Of a DNA stretch of 64,000 bases, positions 51,053 to 64,000 are shown in pieces (within the stretch, counting starts at the first letter, position 1; each line of letters starts with the position of its first letter). The stretch covers positions 2,976,001-3,040,000 of the forward strand of contig JAMPIQ010000001.1 in the NCBI GenBank assembly GCA_024699855.1, given 5' to 3'. Made by a program: the position numbers and the translations under genes. This stretch comes from Aphelenchoides besseyi (lineage: Eukaryota; Nematoda; Chromadorea; Rhabditida; Aphelenchoididae). Below the pieces are notes generated by a model. That model was given only the letters and a program-made list of their open reading frames with translations. It did no database searches and had not been told where the DNA came from.

Positions 51053-53284
51053 ATGATTTTGGACAAAAACATCACGGAAGTGTTCAAGTCAACGAATGGT
51101 AAGTACAGAATACTTATAACGATAACAATTTTTTCAGTACCCAATCCTGATCGCCGTTACATTCGATTCGTGAATTTCATTCGTGATCCACGAACTGGCC
51201 TTCATGGATTGGTTGTATTTAAGAGCGATTCCTATCAAATCTGGTCAATGTAAGTGTTGTATTTGATAGTCGACATAATTGTCTGTTTAGAACGGGATAC
51301 GATGACAAATTCGAAGCATCGTTGAACAAGAGTGTTCGCTCGTTTCCCGTCGCCCCGCTTGATATTCAACTCTACGGACGAGGAAACACAACACGTACGT
51401 TTGCTTTCAAACTGTTTTGTTTGACGTTGAAATTGTAGAAATCACTGCCAACAACGTTCTCTCCATTTTGTATCAATTCAAATTTGATCAAAATGCTGAG
51501 CAGTTTGATTTGAGCAAAATCCAACTAAACGAAGCGCTTTACGTTCGTCGTCTGCCCAATCGTCCCGAGTTTATTGCAGGTTGGAATTGTTGGTCGGTGT
51601 TATCTAAACGATGAATTTCAGCGACTCGAAAAGCAAAGTTGTCGAGGTTCTCGATTGATGGCCAAAAATTGAACGAAGTCGAAATCCCGAACAAACTGAT
51701 ACCAAAATCGTTTACAATTGTAAGTTCGTTGCTTTGAAAAGTTTATTTTTGTTTGAAAATTGCAGAGTGCAAATGGCAAAACTGCAGCCGTTGGATGTTA
51801 CAACGGACAGCTCGTTTTGTTCGACGTTGATGCAATGGAAGTTCAGCACATTTCTGAAGGCAACTTCTATAAACTGGTATATAAACTTCTGCTTTTTTAG
51901 CGTCTAACGACTGCATTCGTGCTCTCAAATTTACGGCCGATGGAAACGAGATTTTGGTTGGCGGTCAACGTGGCATCATCAAACTCTTCGCTTTGTATGT
52001 TTCTATTTCTTTTCATTTCATTTGATGGTTTTAGCGAAGATCTTGGTACGGAAACACGTTGGGAAAATACACGGAGCTTCAATCATCATCGCGACAAAGT
52101 CATTTCGATTTGCAGTATCATGATGAGTGAAGGAGAAACTTTCGCAAGTTCATCAGCCGATGGTCTCGTTTGTCTTTGGTCACTACGGCAAGAAGAACCA
52201 ATTCATGTGTTTCGTTTGAGTCAGGAAGCCGTAGGTTTACTTTTTTTAAAATTGGAATTTTGTTTGTTTATTTAGGCAACAGCACTGTGCTTCTCACTGG
52301 ACGGTAAATACTTCGCGTACGGAACGGACGAAGGAAACTTGCGAGTTTACAAAATCCGACAAGACACCGACTATGTGGAGTCACAGGAATTTGTGGATGA
52401 AGACACACTACGGAGTCAAGTTTTTTGGCATCTCGAAGGTCCTTCTTTCTTCGATCAGGAGGCACTACGCAAGTCGCTTGGAGTTTACAATGAGGACGAA
52501 GACACTCAGATATTCTGGAAAGTTCAATGCAATCCCAACTTGAAGCTACGGGACGCGTATGCTGTTGTCAGTGAAGAATCTTTGAAGAAAAAAGAACGCG
52601 AAAAAGCCGCATTGAGAAAGATTCGATTGGAGAGACGGAGAAACAGGCGAGTTGTCGTTTACAAATACAAAGGTAACGAACATCAATTGAAAGTTATTAT
52701 TTTCGAGCTTAGTCGATCAAATGCGAACAGCAGCACAAAGAAAAGGTCGCGAGTTTGTGGAGCCCGAAATGCCAGCATTTGATACCGAACCGGAAGACGA
52801 CGAAGATCTCAGTGATATTGACGCTGCGTTTGCGGAATTCGAAGAACCGCAAGTCGAAGAAGTGCAAACGAAAACTCAAGACAACAAAGAAAACCGAGTA
52901 CAACAGTCAAACGATGTGGTTCCATCGTCGCCTTCAATCGACGATTCCCAACGAAGCAGTCCTACCGAAATTCAAATGGTCACTGCCGAATTGGCTCAAC
53001 GATCCGGAATCCTGCTTTCGGATAGCGATGAAGATGAAGTGAAGTCGCCCAGTGGTTCCGCTAAAGACAGCAAGAAGTCAACATCTGTCTCACCAACCGA
53101 AGATACTCAAGAACAACCGCAGTTGTGGGCCACAGACGATGAAATGGAGAAGAACGATGAGGATTCCGAAATGGATGCTAAGAACGCTGGCGGTGATTCT
53201 GAAAACAACACTTCTAAAGGTCCTGTGCACTCAGCAGCTGATAACTCCGACAATCGAGATCTCGCTCACGACGATCGATCCTAA
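51053..53284 (+). CDS. WD40-repeat protein with long acidic Ser-rich tail
   Basis: I do not recognise an orthologue. ATG 51053 starts MILDKNITEVFKSTN. After several short introns the protein has beta-propeller repeats: HGLVVFKSDSYQIWSI, AAVGCYNGQLVLFDVDAMEV, CIRALKFTADGNEILVGGQR, SICSIMMSEGETFASSSADG, LVCLWSLRQEEPIHVF and ALCFSLDGKYFAYGTDEGNL. These are followed by a conserved-looking helical stretch ending in KKKEREKAALRKIRLERRR. The last exon begins VDQMRTAAQRKGREF and is strongly acidic and Ser-rich (EPEDDEDLSDIDAAFAEFEE, DSDEDE, DEDSEMDA). The acidic tail after a basic coil suggests a nuclear or chromatin-associated role, which is inference only. Convergent with the dynein light-chain gene, 141 bp between stops. 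Confidence 0.78.
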
Positions 53285-53425
53285 AGTTCAGGATCAGCAA
53301 GTTTACAAACTGATTTAATTTTGCATTAAAATTTGTTGTTTTTTTCTGATTGTTAAATGTTATTTAAATATTCGGGCAAGATCACAAGTGTTTATTGCGT
53401 ATAATAAGACGAACAGTAATGATCA

Positions 53426-53824
53426 TTACGGTGATTTGAACGCCAAGAACGCGTAGCTACCAACATACGCGAAAAGCAAAGTGCCCTGAAAATACAAACG
53501 TTATGCGAACAATGGAGTCTCACTTTTTTATAGGAGATCGAACTTCCAAAATCTCTTCCAATTGCACAATTCCAAGTACTACCGTACGTCAATTCCAAAT
53601 TCTCCAACAAACTTGCCTGCAAATACAGAAGTAGTTGTTTATACAAAAAGTTGGTTACCGCCATTTCGTTCTTATCTTCCAGTTTCTTTTCGACCAAATT
53701 GACCATCATCTGAAGCGACATTAAATGAATCTGATCATTCACTGACCTGTAACGTCTTCTCTTGCATCTCTTGTTCCATATCACTGCAGTTCTCCACGAA
53801 CAACTTCAAGTTGCCTGCACTCAT
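53426..53824 (-). CDS. Divergent LC8-like dynein light chain
   Basis: The C-terminal half is an LC8 fold: LELTYGSTWNCAIGRDFGSS corresponds to the KYNPTWHCIVGRNFGSYV strand of DYNLL, and LLFAYVGSYAFLAFKSP to the FYLGQVAILLFKSG end. The N-terminal MSAGNLKLFVENCSDMEQEM and MMVNLVEKKLEDKNEMAVTN resemble its two helices with added length and charge. LC8 proteins dimerise and bridge dynein or other scaffolds. This copy is divergent, so partner specificity may be altered. It lies 125 bp downstream of a minus-strand membrane-protein gene and starts 12 nt after an AAACAG acceptor, the arrangement of a downstream operon gene. ATG 53822-53824. Confidence 0.8.
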
Positions 53825-53949
53825 TTCAACCGACTGTTTGTAACGAACGAGAATTAAATGAACTGGTTTATTGATTTTCCGTAAAATTGTTTATTTTCTT
53901 AACATAAATAAAAAGAAACAGATTGATCGTTCGCGGTTTATGTTCGCAA

Positions 53950-54316
53950 TCATCGTCCTCTCTCAACACAGCAAATGCAATTTAAGAGCGTACAGACAAC
54001 AGTAAGTAGGAAGCTGATGGTCACAAAGGCAACGATTGCAAAGACCCATGGCTTAAAGACGTTCTTATTACACAGATCTAAGGCGATCTCACGAACCTGA
54101 AGATGGAAATCACAGCGATGTTGTTCGAGATTACAACTGTAGTATCTGAAAAGAGTGAATTATGATATCTATTTGTTTCTTTCCACTGTACCTAAAGTAA
54201 TCTTCGATCGGACAGTTCTCGCGAACACACTGCGGGTCGCTTTTCAGATGAAAGAGATTGGGGGTGACGGTTTGAATGAAAATCGTAGACACGATCAAAC
54301 TCTGGAAAATAGTCAT
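53950..54316 (-). CDS. Small cysteine-containing membrane protein
   Basis: No family recognised. ATG 54316 opens a signal peptide (MTIFQSLIVSTIFIQTVTPN). A short ectodomain follows with cysteines in DPQCVRENCPIEDYFRYYSC, NLEQHRCDF and DLCNKNVF, then one long membrane helix (WVFAIVAFVTISFLLTVVCT) and a Cys-rich tail ending LNCICCVERGR. About 106 residues, type I topology. It is the first gene of a probable two-gene operon with the dynein light chain. Two AATAAA signals lie between the genes (minus strand, plus coordinates 53890-53895 and 53867-53872). Confidence 0.65.
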
Positions 54317-57300
54317 CTTCTTTCGCAAATTGAAAGAACTGATCCAAAAACTTCAATGTTGTCGATCGTCGATTGCCAATCGAATAAGAGATCCGAAAAC
54401 TCTAAAGAGTCAAATCGTAAACTTCGATATCGTTTTAGCCGACACTCTAACGGAGTCAGAAAGTGAATCAACACACAAACGAAATCAAAACGTTTGACGT
54501 TGTTGATTGCAGCCAAAACCAAAAGATTAACATACGAAATCAGTGGTAGAAACAACGAATGACGACCGTTTACGCGACGATAAAAAAGGTTTCTAACTTG
54601 AAATAAAGTCGACTGAAATGTTTGCAGCAACCAAAATTTGAGGACAATTAGTCCAAGGGTCCGTTGACTGCGCAAACTAATTGAACTTTTTGTGTTTGAA
54701 CGAAAACTGTTTAGTTCTCAACTTGGAGGGATAAGAGAGAAAAAACTGGAGATTAATTTCGACGCGTGTGTGTTTTTGCGGAGCCTGCAAATTAAAAGTG
54801 AGAAGATGAGTCCGCGTACTCAATTCCCACATGATTCGAGTTGAACGGAACAACCACCCTCTCCAATTGCCGCATAAACACTCTCGATCAACAGTCAAAG
54901 TTTGATTGATTCCGATCTTTTTGCTGAGGACTTTCGAGCTCAGGTCGAACTTGTGAGCGAGACAATTGCCATGAAACTTTTGAAAAACAAAAACTACGTT
55001 TGTTTTAAGTCTTCGATTGCAATTACAGAACACAACGACGAGTATGTTAACGGAAAAAGGTTATTTTTGTGTGGCTTCAAATTTCTTTTCACTAATTTCA
55101 CTTCCTTGGTGTTTGTTGAATATGACGAACGACGAAATCAACTTCAACGATTCGCAAAGAAACAACAATAAACAAAAGCAGTTCTCTGGAAAAGATCAAA
55201 TGTCTTTCTTTTTAATAATTGAATTCTTCAAAAAGCTGCGTGACTCCAGACATTCGTTCTGGGGTAATAGAAAAGAAGGACAGAAGAACGACCAGGGAAT
55301 TCCCTTGACAGGGTTTTATATGGCCCGGAAATCGGAGTGTTTCTGTTCATGACATCGAGTTTGCACCGATAGAATCTTTTCATCAATCTGACAAAAGATG
55401 CACGTAATCGCATTTGTTTTTGTTTTTACCCGACTGTTTCTCCACTCACTCATCTCTACATCTTTACATTAAAACAGATCCTCTCGTTATTTCTGGTTGA
55501 GATTTTCGTTTAGCACTTGAACGAAAAAGATGCCGTTTGTTCGGAAGGAGTCCGTTTATGAAAAAGCTCGTCACTGCTCGCAGTCATCACGTTCTCGAAG
55601 TCACAAAAGTGCCAACGGGGGAACATTAGGGAGCTGTGCAATTTCGACCTCACCGTAATCGTTTTCTTTTGTTCGAACTAAAAGCGAAAAACGAAATCGT
55701 GTCGCAACGGTCTTCTGGAGTGAAAGGACGACTCGAAGAGAACTTGCTCGTTTCTACTACTCATTTCTGTAATTAAACGACAAATTGGCTCAATCCAGAA
55801 GTTTGCTGTCCAATGAAGTCGTGCACTAGATGGTCAATGAAGTTGAAGTGTTGGCTCGATTAAGTCTTCTCAATCCGACACTTGCAATTGCTCAACGAAG
55901 CGGCTCGGATTTCGCTTTTCGTTAGTGGGAAAAGTTTTTCAGAACCGTGCGCATTTGTCCAACCAAATTTTGGGTCCTAAAATTCACGGCCTTCTGTTCC
56001 TTCAGTGTCCCCGTTTTCGCGGAATGTGACCCCTGAAACGGAGGTCGACATACGCATCTAATCACCACTATGTCCAATAAACACAACTAACCATCTTTTT
56101 TTGGTTTTATTTATTTTCTCAACGTTTGCTCGTTGGTCACAAGTATGTCGCTCTTCTCGTCTAATTTCTGTTTGTTCGTTCGTTCGAACCCGACAGGTTG
56201 ATTGCCGGCTTTCAACAAAGTTAATGGTAACGAGCTGAATGAACGAATTGGCGACCGTCTGATGGTCGTTAGATGCACGCGAGTGGGTTCTTCTCTTCTT
56301 GTCATTTTCACTATTCCTTGCAGTCAACTTATCCCCTAGGCATACGAAAACAAATTTACGGGTTTCGTATGTCCACACTATTACCGTAATAATGTCGGTG
56401 GAGTTCAAGCAAAACGCTGGCCATTCGCAGAACTGTTTTGCTCTTTTCCATTTCGAACTTTGGTTTCAATCTGCTCGTTTAATTCAAGACTTTGGAGAAA
56501 GATTTCGGTTTTGCCAGACGATCCATTCAAGCGTGTCAACCACCCACTTGTTCGTCCAAACGTGACATTGGGTCCTTAGTCTTCGATCGCCGGAAGTGCT
56601 TCCAAAATTCGACGACAACATTTGTCTGTTGAGTCGTGCTAATCACTTGGTATTCTCTTTTTGGAAATTCGTGTTGAAAAGTCGAATACTGGGAATGAAG
56701 ACGGACGCGTTTTCAACGTTAACCTACGACTTGCTATTGAATTCTGTTTCGCGCGCGGGTCTTCACATTTCTTTATCAAAATTCGGTTAGTTCGTTCGTC
56801 GTCATTTGATACGGAAGGCGCAGTTTGTGTACTCTCATTTTAAATCAGCGTATATTCCATGACATACCGGTTGGACTTCTTGGCATTTTGAATGCCCGAA
56901 GCAGTTTGACGTACATCGAAGCGACGGAAGAAGTGAAAGGCGTGAATCGGGTCAACGGCCATTCGTTTGACACTCCACGATAACGCCTGAAGGCAGATTG
57001 AAGACACAAAACGACGACGAAAAGATGACGACTAATGAAGATAGACGTGTGTGTCCATGAATTTCTGTTTAATTATAAGAATTGCGCGAGATTTCTTTTG
57101 CGGTTCGATGTTGCGGTTTCCGTCGAAAATTTTGACAAAAAACTTCGTTGTCTCGACGTTCGTGTTCTTGAAAGAACACTCGTATATCATTCGAATAGCA
57201 ATTTAATGCGATCTAATAGAATGAAAATTGTTGGAAGGGAGGGATTGGCGCGATCATCTGCACTTATGGCCCCCGCGTGTTTTGCTGGTTGCCGCTTTTG

Positions 57301-57635
57301 AATCCAAATTTTCGGGAAATTCTTTTCGTTTTCCCACCAATTTCTTTTTGGTCGAAAACTCTCTTTTTGTTCGCAACCCTACGGTACTTGGTTTCTTTAA
57401 TGATTCGATATCTTCGCAATTTCAAACGAGCTTTAACTGCGTCATTTGTACTCGTTAGTCCAATGACTTCTTACCCAACAACTTGCTGCTTTTAGACATG
57501 TTTTTGTAGTCAATTCAATTGAACGTTTGTCTGTTGTTTTTAGAATCGTGACTGACCACGCTGTTTTCGATTATAGTTGCTACGTGCTCTTAATGCAATT
57601 GCTTGTTATAGTCGAGCATCGTAAAGAAACCCAAA
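54317..57635. other. 3.3-kb gene-poor region upstream of the peptide GPCR
   Basis: The longest stretch without a supported gene. Open frames up to 120 codons exist on both strands, but they are shallow, overlap one another and show no recognisable family, and most lack an ATG at a sensible place. It likely contains the upstream control region of the GPCR and the promoter of the small membrane-protein gene. No tRNA, repeat array or transposon was seen. Confidence 0.45.
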
Positions 57636-59404
57636 ATGACGAAAGGCTGTACTGAATTGGAGTCTGAAGAGATACTAATCGCTATGGAGTACTATGAAAA
57701 GGTAGGTCTTTGAACACATGAATCGAAATTACATCAGATACGTTGGTTCTAATCGCATTGGTCTTTCATTTAAAATGCATAGATTGCGCGAATGTTTTCT
57801 CATGAAAACGAAAAAGTTGACGTCGTCTCTTAAAGTTTCTTCATGTTTTCAAGTTAACGTCAACACCCCGAATGACAGTTCGGCTTGAATGGGCGAACTT
57901 GACGACATTTTAACAAATAAAATTTGATTAAAGTGCAGAGAAAAGAATGCACAACAAACCAATAAAGCTTTTATGTTTAGATGCTATCGTCGGTGGCCGC
58001 AATGTACAATTCATTTCACACGCCAATTTATCTTGTCTTGTAAGCTTTAATAGTCATTACTCATTCAATAGTTCTTAGATGTTTTCTTGGTGTTCTTGCC
58101 AACTCTTGTTTCATCGTTGTTTTGTGTCGACGAACGATGCGAAAGAATCCGTTCAACTACTTTTTGATTGCTATTGCAATTTGCGATTTGACTCTTATGG
58201 CATCGTATTTTATCTTCAAACAAATCAAGTTCTGCAATCCGATTTACTTCTCGTATTTGTGGACGGTTGTTACGTTGGCCTACGCGATAACCTCAGTTCT
58301 GTTCCACTCGCTGAGCTTATGGCTTACGGTTATGATGGCCGTTCTTCGCTATTTGGTTCTACGTGAAAGTACGACCAGTGGGTCTTCCAAACTCAACACC
58401 TACCGATCGGCTTGGATTGGCATTTTGATTGCGGTGATTATTTCGTTAATTGGAAATGCCTTAAACATGATTCGTTATCAAATCAAAGATGGCGGCATGG
58501 CGTATGTGCCTTTGAAATGTTATGCCAACGACTCTGAATATGCTCACTACTTCACTCCCGGTCAAAAAGTCCACAACTATCAACTAATTCAACCATCGTT
58601 TTGGTCTTGTGCTTGGGATCGATTTAGTTTCTGGACAGCGGGTTGATGTCCTATTGTTATTGTATTAATTGACTGTTTAGGCGTGATACTAAAAATCATT
58701 CCATGTGCCTTGTTGACCATATTTATGATTCAAATGATTCGATTATTGATAGAAGCACGGGATAGAAAAGCACGACTATGTTCGACGCCGGGGAGTGCGT
58801 GCGGAAGCCAAGGACCGGGATCGTCGAACGGCGGAAAAGGACAAGCGGAACGAACAACAATGATGTTGATTGTTATTGTGGCCGTTTTTTTGTTATGCGA
58901 ATTGCCTCAAGGTCAGTTGCTGACATAATTGATGTTTAGTCGTCGGTTTTTCATATTACTTCCTTCTTAATGCTAAACTTCTGTCATTTCCAGGGATTTT
59001 GGTTGTTGCAACGGGTTCAACTAAGACCGTTCGTTACGCTCTACCACATTTGGGCAATTTCGTAGATTTGTTGAGGTAAAGAATACGGAAGTCCTATTAA
59101 CATCAAGTCTTTTAGTTTATTAAATAGCTCCATAAATTTCTTGTTGTATTCCTTCATGTCGCAAGTATTTCGTAGCGAACTGGTCTCAATGTTTGGTTTT
59201 TGTCTTCCGCAATCCGTTCGCAATTGGCACTCACGTCGGGACTTAAAATCCAATGGAGCATCGACACGTGGTCCGAACTCAACTCAGACATCAACTAAAA
59301 AGATTCAACACCGCTCTGCCAACCCCACGAATCGAACAGATGCAAGAGCAGAGCATGAAACCGAAGGATTGATTGACAAAGATCAGACAACCGAATCTCA
59401 TTAA
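57636..59404 (+). CDS. Rhodopsin-like peptide GPCR, DMSR/FMRFamide-receptor type
   Basis: Seven-helix receptor expected to bind RFamide-like peptides. Exon 1 encodes MTKGCTELESEEILIAMEYY, and a 279-nt intron precedes TM1 (YNSFHTPIYLVLCFLGVLAN). TM2-TM3 contain MRKNPFNYFLIAIAICDLTL and LWLTVMMAVLRYLVLR, where LRY replaces DRY. TM6 has ERTTMMLIVIVAVFLLCELP followed by QGI, a mark of nematode DMSR and related receptors. TM7 carries NSSINFLLYSFMS in place of NPxxY. The third intracellular loop is Gly/Ser-rich (TPGSACGSQGPGSS) and the tail is Ser/Thr/Asn-rich. AATAAA at 59501-59506. The FLP-25-like precursor lies 8 kb away, but linkage says nothing about pairing. Confidence 0.85.
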
Positions 59405-59646
59405 TCGAATCGCTTTGCTTTGGCTAACTAGTCGTGTAATCTCATACCAAGCGGGTAGCAGGTAACTGCGGATTTTTGTGCATAAAAGCTTAATTATGAA
59501 AATAAAACAAGAGTTTAATGTCTCAAAGAAATTTCAACATTAACGATATTTTTCGAAAGAAGAAAAGGGAACGAATGACTTTTGTGTTCAAAGGGACTTG
59601 CCCAGTCGTCTGAAACAAGCAAATTATAAAGATAACCGGGAAATAG

Positions 59647-60202
59647 TCAATACCGGTAGGTACCGATCCATGCACGACAATTGCTCTGAAAAAGAACGAT
59701 ATGTAGATTGTTAAAGAATGAAGAGTTACACAGTGATGTACCACGTCTTTAAACGTCTGAAATCAATTTGTTAATGCTGCCGACTTCTCATCTCAAACCT
59801 CCACGTAAAACGGAACCCATAGAAAGAACAACGGGAAAATGAAGATCCCCAACACCAGAATTATGAAAAATGATAACTAAATGCAGATAGTCACAGTTAT
59901 AGTTCAATACGAATTCGTGCCAAATCGGCTTTTAAATCCACTTACCCAAGTCATTAGTCCATTTACATAACGCATTTCCGTTTCTCCGTGATGCTAAACC
60001 CCAGTTAATCTACAACACAAAAGAACCTACTTTGCATCTCGGACAATCAATCAGCTGAGCGTGATCTGATAAATAGCGCTAAACCAATTGCTACGAATCG
60101 TGTTATTATTTTGAGTACCTTTGCGTTAACGATCATACTCGGCGTGTAACTGGAGGATCGATGTATCATAATCGGCACAGATTTCGATCTTTCCGACGGC
60201 AT
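59647..60202 (-). CDS. LITAF-domain protein, hidden by short introns
   Basis: About 107 residues assembled from five small exons, each in phase, so no single long open frame shows it. MPSERSKSVPIMIHRSSSYT leads to the first zinc half-site QLIDCPRCKHHGETE. A membrane-inserted hydrophobic segment follows (GLMTWLSFFIILVLGIFIFP, LFFLWVPFY), and then the second half-site DVVHHCSNCRAWIGTYRY. The CPxC...HxCxxC pattern around a hydrophobic hairpin is the LITAF (SIMPLE) domain, a monotopic zinc-membrane fold on late endosomes and lysosomes. The C-terminus matches the family end (CPNC..LGTYKRL). ATG 60200-60202. Divergent from alanyl-tRNA synthetase and convergent with the GPCR. Confidence 0.88.
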
Positions 60203-60648
60203 TTTTCAATAGAAACGAGTTCGAAAGAAGAATAAATGAGTCAACTAACACGTTAGAATTAGTGTCTGACTAAAAGCCCGAAAAATTATGTTTTTTCGAT
60301 CAGTAGGAAACACCTCGAGAGCTTGAGACGCGCAAGACGTCCGAGACGAACTTTTGTTTGTCTAATCTCTCGGCTGATCCACTCATCTGTCCGTCCCACG
60401 AATTGAAGAGGTGGCTCGAAAAAGTGCGCGAAGGTCCAATCATCCCGGAAACTCAGAAGTTGACATTAAGAAGGGGAAATGCCTTGAATTCGAACTTATC
60501 ACTTCAGCGGTTATACGTGCGCTCAATTCGACAACCATCGATTCGGTGCTCGACGACGGGTCTCACGGATGAAATAGCAGTTCGCATGTTTTTAGTTGGA
60601 AGAAAAGAAAAATTACATCATTTTTGCTGAGCGTTTAGGATTGGCATC
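60203..60648. promoter_or_regulatory. Shared upstream region, LITAF gene and alanyl-tRNA synthetase
   Basis: About 445 bp between divergent ATGs. A GTTTAG acceptor ends at 60638, ten bases before the synthetase ATG, and fits spliced-leader addition. A plus-strand open frame at 60358-60630 looks like chance, although a leader exon cannot be excluded. Confidence 0.5.

Positions 60649-64000
<3,352 letters not shown>

Noticed and set aside
53580..53630. A GC-AG intron in the dynein light-chain gene (GCAAGT after CTGTATTTGCAG)
   Set aside because: Reading straight through keeps the LC8 frame (ASLLENLELTYGSTWNC), matching the helix before the strand, so no intron is needed.

Overview
This window is nuclear DNA from a nematode. 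Nearly every gene is split by short introns of about 40-60 nt ending in TTTTCAG or TTTAG, genes sit only a few hundred bases apart on both strands, and there are at least two pairs of same-strand genes spaced like trans-spliced operons. Several predicted proteins are close to well-known Caenorhabditis elegans proteins: EXC-4, UNC-13, proteasome beta-5 and an FLP-25-like neuropeptide. The species cannot be named from the sequence. All gene models below were built by eye from frame, splice-site phase and protein-family conservation.

Layout. 0-8.5 kb: an EGF-domain membrane protein; proteasome beta-5 divergent from the transition-zone protein B9D2, which has a candidate RFX/DAF-19 X-box; a TCF21/musculin-like bHLH factor; about 2 kb without clear genes; a SPOP-like MATH-BTB adaptor. 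9-18.6 kb: RIO2 kinase, HPRT, a Ly6/uPAR protein tail-to-tail with HPRT, then a probable operon on the minus strand of CIAO1 (upstream) and the second-largest RNA polymerase I subunit. 18.7-25.8 kb: a THADA homologue, with a complete secreted CPG4-domain gene nested antisense in one intron, then U2AF35. 26-30.8 kb: an unidentified gene, the CLIC protein EXC-4, PDCD5 and acyl-CoA-binding protein. 33.4-47.2 kb: unc-13, complete from its N-terminal C2A domain through C1, C2B, MUN and C2C, with a second antisense gene nested in an intron. 47.4-60.2 kb: TTC5, a FLP-25-like neuropeptide precursor, an acidic-tailed WD40 protein, a probable operon of a small membrane protein and a divergent LC8-like dynein light chain, a 3.3 kb gene-poor stretch, a peptide GPCR of the DMSR/FMRFamide-receptor type, and a LITAF protein that only becomes visible after splicing. 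60.6 kb to the end: cytosolic alanyl-tRNA synthetase, cut by the window edge.

Most genes are conserved housekeeping functions: proteasome, rRNA transcription and ribosome maturation, tRNA charging and modification, splicing, Fe-S assembly, purine salvage. A neuronal set is interspersed (unc-13, the FLP precursor, the peptide GPCR). I see no transposons, CRISPR arrays, rRNA genes or convincing tRNAs. The most distinctive features are the two nested antisense genes, the X-box at B9D2, an RNA hairpin filling an HPRT intron, and an extra RYamide-like sequence in the neuropeptide precursor.
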